Assembly: GCA_017474925.1 (NCBI GenBank)
Contig: JAFVGN010000049.1
Coordinates: 1-64,000, forward strand
Reading direction: 5' to 3'
Origin: Prevotella sp.
GTDB taxonomy: Bacteria; Bacteroidota; Bacteroidia; Bacteroidales; Bacteroidaceae
Length of the DNA stretch: 64,000 nt
The position numbers were made by a program, and so were the translations under genes. The notes beneath the pieces are model-generated. The model had not been told where the DNA came from, made no database searches, and worked only from the letters and a program-made list of their open reading frames with translations. Positions 61,976 through 64,000 of this stretch are shown here, piece by piece. Each line of letters opens with the position of its first letter. Within the stretch, counting starts at the first letter, position 1.

Positions 61976-64000
61976 TTATTTCTCCAGTTCATAATCTACA
62001 GGACGGTGGGCATACTGTTCAATCTCAGAGAGCACGCTGGGATTAATATCTTCACCCTCGAACTTCAGGGGCTTGAACTTCTCTTGCAGCGTCTGGAAGA
62101 TGACAAACAAAGTAGGCACGACAAGTACCTGACACAACGTACCTATCAACATACCACCTACGGCAGCGGCACCTAGCGTCTGGTTACCGTTCTTGCCTAC
62201 ACCCGATGCAAACATCATAGGCAACAGACCGATGACCATCGCCAATGACGTCATCAGAATAGGACGCAGACGGGCAGCAGCACCCAGTACGGCAGCCCAC
62301 GAGATGGCCATACCCGTCTGGCGTCGCTCCAGGGCGAACTGCACAATCAAGATGGCGTTCTTGGCCAACAGACCTATCAGCATGATGAGTGAAATCTGCA
62401 TGTAGATGTCGTTAGAGTGTCCGAACAACATGGTAAAGAGGAAACAGCCAGCCAGGCCGAAAGGCACTGAGAGCACTACAGCCAGCGGCAGGATGTATGA
62501 CTCGTACTGGGCCGACAGGATGAGGTAGATAAAGATGAAGCACAGAGTAAAGATGACACCCGTGGTGTTCGAGGCCTTGGCTTCCTCACGCGTCAGACCG
62601 CTATACTCGTAGGTATAGCCCAGAGGCAGATAGTCGGCAGCAACCTCTTGTGCAGCCTTGATGGCCTCACCCGTGGAATAGCCGCTGGCAACCGTTGCCG
62701 TCACATTGATGGAGGTGAACAGGTTGAAACGGTTGATGTTCGACGGACCATAGACACGCTCCATGCGGCAGAACTCCTCGACAGGCGACATGCCGCCCGG
62801 AGTACGGACATAGATGCTCTTGAGTGACTCCTCTGTCATGCGCGTTTCGGGCAGACCCTGTACCATAACGCGGAACAGCTTGCCATAAGCGTTGAAGTTG
62901 GAGGCATAGAGACCGCCGTAATATCCCTGTAAAGTGGTTAGCACGACTGTAGGCGAAATGCCTGCCTGCTTACACTTGGCCACATCGACATGCAGCATGT
63001 ACTGAGGATAGTTAGGATTGTAGGAAGTCTGGGCAGTTTGGAACTCTGGACGCTTGTTCAGCTCAGTCAGGTAGTCCTTGACTATGCCATAGAATTTGTC
63101 GAGCGAACCACCGGTACGGTCCTGCATCACGATGGAAATACCAGAGTTGGCAGAGAAACCGGGAATCATAGGGGGCGAGAAGGCAAGAATCTGGGCATCC
63201 TTGATATGGGCTGTCTTCAGGTAGATCTGTGCCAGCACACCATTAGCCTCATAGGGATTCAAGAAGAAGCGGTAGATGCCATCGCCTTCCCAAAGTCCGC
63301 TGAGTTTCCAGAAGAATCCTTTCTGACGCTCTGAGAATGGTTTCAGCTTGATGATGAAGGTTGCCTGGTCAGAGCCTGAGCCGGCAATAAAGTTATAACC
63401 CTGAATCTGCTCGCGGCTTTGGATGGCAGGGTCGGCAGCCAGAATACTGTCAACCTGACTGATGACACGCTTGGTGCGCTCCACCGAAGTAGCAGGGGGC
63501 ATCGATATGGTACAGAAGATGGTACCAGTGTCTTCGTCGGGCACAAGGCCTGTCTTAGTGGTGGCTGCTGTGGCAACTAGAGCGACTATTCCTACCAGCA
63601 CCAGAAAGAAAATGAGGATAGGACGGCGCACCCATTTCTCAATGATGCCTTTGTACTTTCCCAGCAAAGATTCGTAGGCAGTATTGAACGATGCATGGAA
63701 ACGGTCGATGCGCGACATTTTCTTCTCGTGCCCCTCTTTGTCGTGAGGTTTGAGGAAAATGGCACACAAGGCAGGTGACAGCGTCAGGGCGTTCATGGCC
63801 GAGATAAAGATGCTGACAGCCATCGTGACACCAAACTCACGATAGAATGTACCCGATGTACCACCGATGAACGATACCGGGATGAACACCGAGGCCATGA
63901 CCAGCGTAATGGAAATGATGGCACCGGAAATCTCGTTCATGGCATCGATAGAAGCCGTCAATGCCGACTTGTAACCCTGGTCGAGCTTGGCATGTACGGC
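61976..64000 (-). CDS. RND multidrug efflux permease, AcrB type (partial)
   Basis: This is the C-terminal 674 residues of an HAE1-family pump; the frame is open to the right edge. It shows the middle helices (GAIISITLVMASVFIPVSFI), the second porter region, and the last helix group (LPLAVVLSVPFGLAGCFLFT, GVGKNGNQTLGAAAVGGMLI). It exports drugs or bile salts with the downstream outer membrane factor; the periplasmic adaptor should lie beyond the edge. Family length is about 1040-1070, so some 370-390 residues are missing. Confidence 0.95.
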   Translation of the reverse strand, partial: AVHAKLDQGYKSALTASIDAMNEISGAIISITLVMASVFIPVSFIGGTSGTFYREFGVTMAVSIFISAMNALTLSPALCAIFLKPHDKEGHEKKMSRIDRFHASFNTAYESLLGKYKGIIEKWVRRPILIFFLVLVGIVALVATAATTKTGLVPDEDTGTIFCTISMPPATSVERTKRVISQVDSILAADPAIQSREQIQGYNFIAGSGSDQATFIIKLKPFSERQKGFFWKLSGLWEGDGIYRFFLNPYEANGVLAQIYLKTAHIKDAQILAFSPPMIPGFSANSGISIVMQDRTGGSLDKFYGIVKDYLTELNKRPEFQTAQTSYNPNYPQYMLHVDVAKCKQAGISPTVVLTTLQGYYGGLYASNFNAYGKLFRVMVQGLPETRMTEESLKSIYVRTPGGMSPVEEFCRMERVYGPSNINRFNLFTSINVTATVASGYSTGEAIKAAQEVAADYLPLGYTYEYSGLTREEAKASNTTGVIFTLCFIFIYLILSAQYESYILPLAVVLSVPFGLAGCFLFTMLFGHSNDIYMQISLIMLIGLLAKNAILIVQFALERRQTGMAISWAAVLGAAARLRPILMTSLAMVIGLLPMMFASGVGKNGNQTLGAAAVGGMLIGTLCQVLVVPTLFVIFQTLQEKFKPLKFEGEDINPSVLSEIEQYAHRPVDYELEK

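Overview
The window comes from a Bacteroidota chromosome, most likely a Prevotellaceae species (Prevotella or Segatella type) from a gut or rumen. The evidence is the repeated TAnnTTTG -7 box in front of genes, the absence of Shine-Dalgarno signals, the type IX secretion genes porT and gldH, the exbB-exbD-exbD-tonB cluster, an HU-HIG/smalltalk gene pair, secreted proteins with the short C-terminal tail of this group, and plant cell wall enzymes (a pectin methylesterase and a GH51 arabinofuranosidase). I see no rRNA, CRISPR array, insertion sequence or prophage. There is one tRNA (Met, CAT).

Layout. 1-3.3 kb is an accessory region: the start of a non-ribosomal peptide synthetase running off the left edge, an orphan C-terminal tail ORF, a locus of inverted TGAC arrays around an AT-rich palindrome, an HU-HIG gene with a smalltalk gene, and a scar holding a second copy of the synthetase N-terminus. 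3.3-12.1 kb carries the pectinesterase, topB, a small unknown gene behind an 83-bp tandem promoter repeat, rplS and a split 5'-nucleotidase. 12.1-36 kb is mostly core: porT, a ferredoxin, the TonB energising operon, an aminotransferase, ribBA, an LptF/G permease, tRNA-Met, a FadL-type porin, a stand-alone IMP cyclohydrolase, the mreBCD-mrdA-rodA cell shape operon, and metF-holB-ricT-gldH. 36-37 kb is a gene-poor locus with the same repeat architecture as the one near 1 kb, plus an HTH remnant, 21-bp tandem repeats and a 38-bp perfect palindrome. 37-41 kb is an arabinose-type module (GH51, sugar/H+ symporter) and a lone receiver protein. 41-51 kb is core again: the operon DUF4290-murA-rimM-dxr-rseP, tsaB, a TPR histidine kinase, and yicC-gmk-nadD. 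51-57.3 kb is a surface glycan cluster (GT14, LicD, two GT2, flippase, acyltransferase) driven by divergent promoters of a repeated module, with tail-to-tail gene overlaps. 57.5-64 kb carries a secreted alpha/beta hydrolase, a small secreted protein, an LpxA-like acyltransferase, and an RND efflux outer membrane factor with its pump, which runs off the right edge.

The strongest unexplained signal is the shared architecture of two loci about 35 kb apart: array, about 400 bp of spacer, inverted array, 38/39-bp AT-rich palindrome, array. One lies directly upstream of the HU-HIG gene; in the other the spacer holds a truncated HTH gene. A second signal is the duplicated synthetase N-terminus, where all nine nucleotide differences over 30 codons are synonymous. 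A third is a bidirectional promoter module reused at three places.
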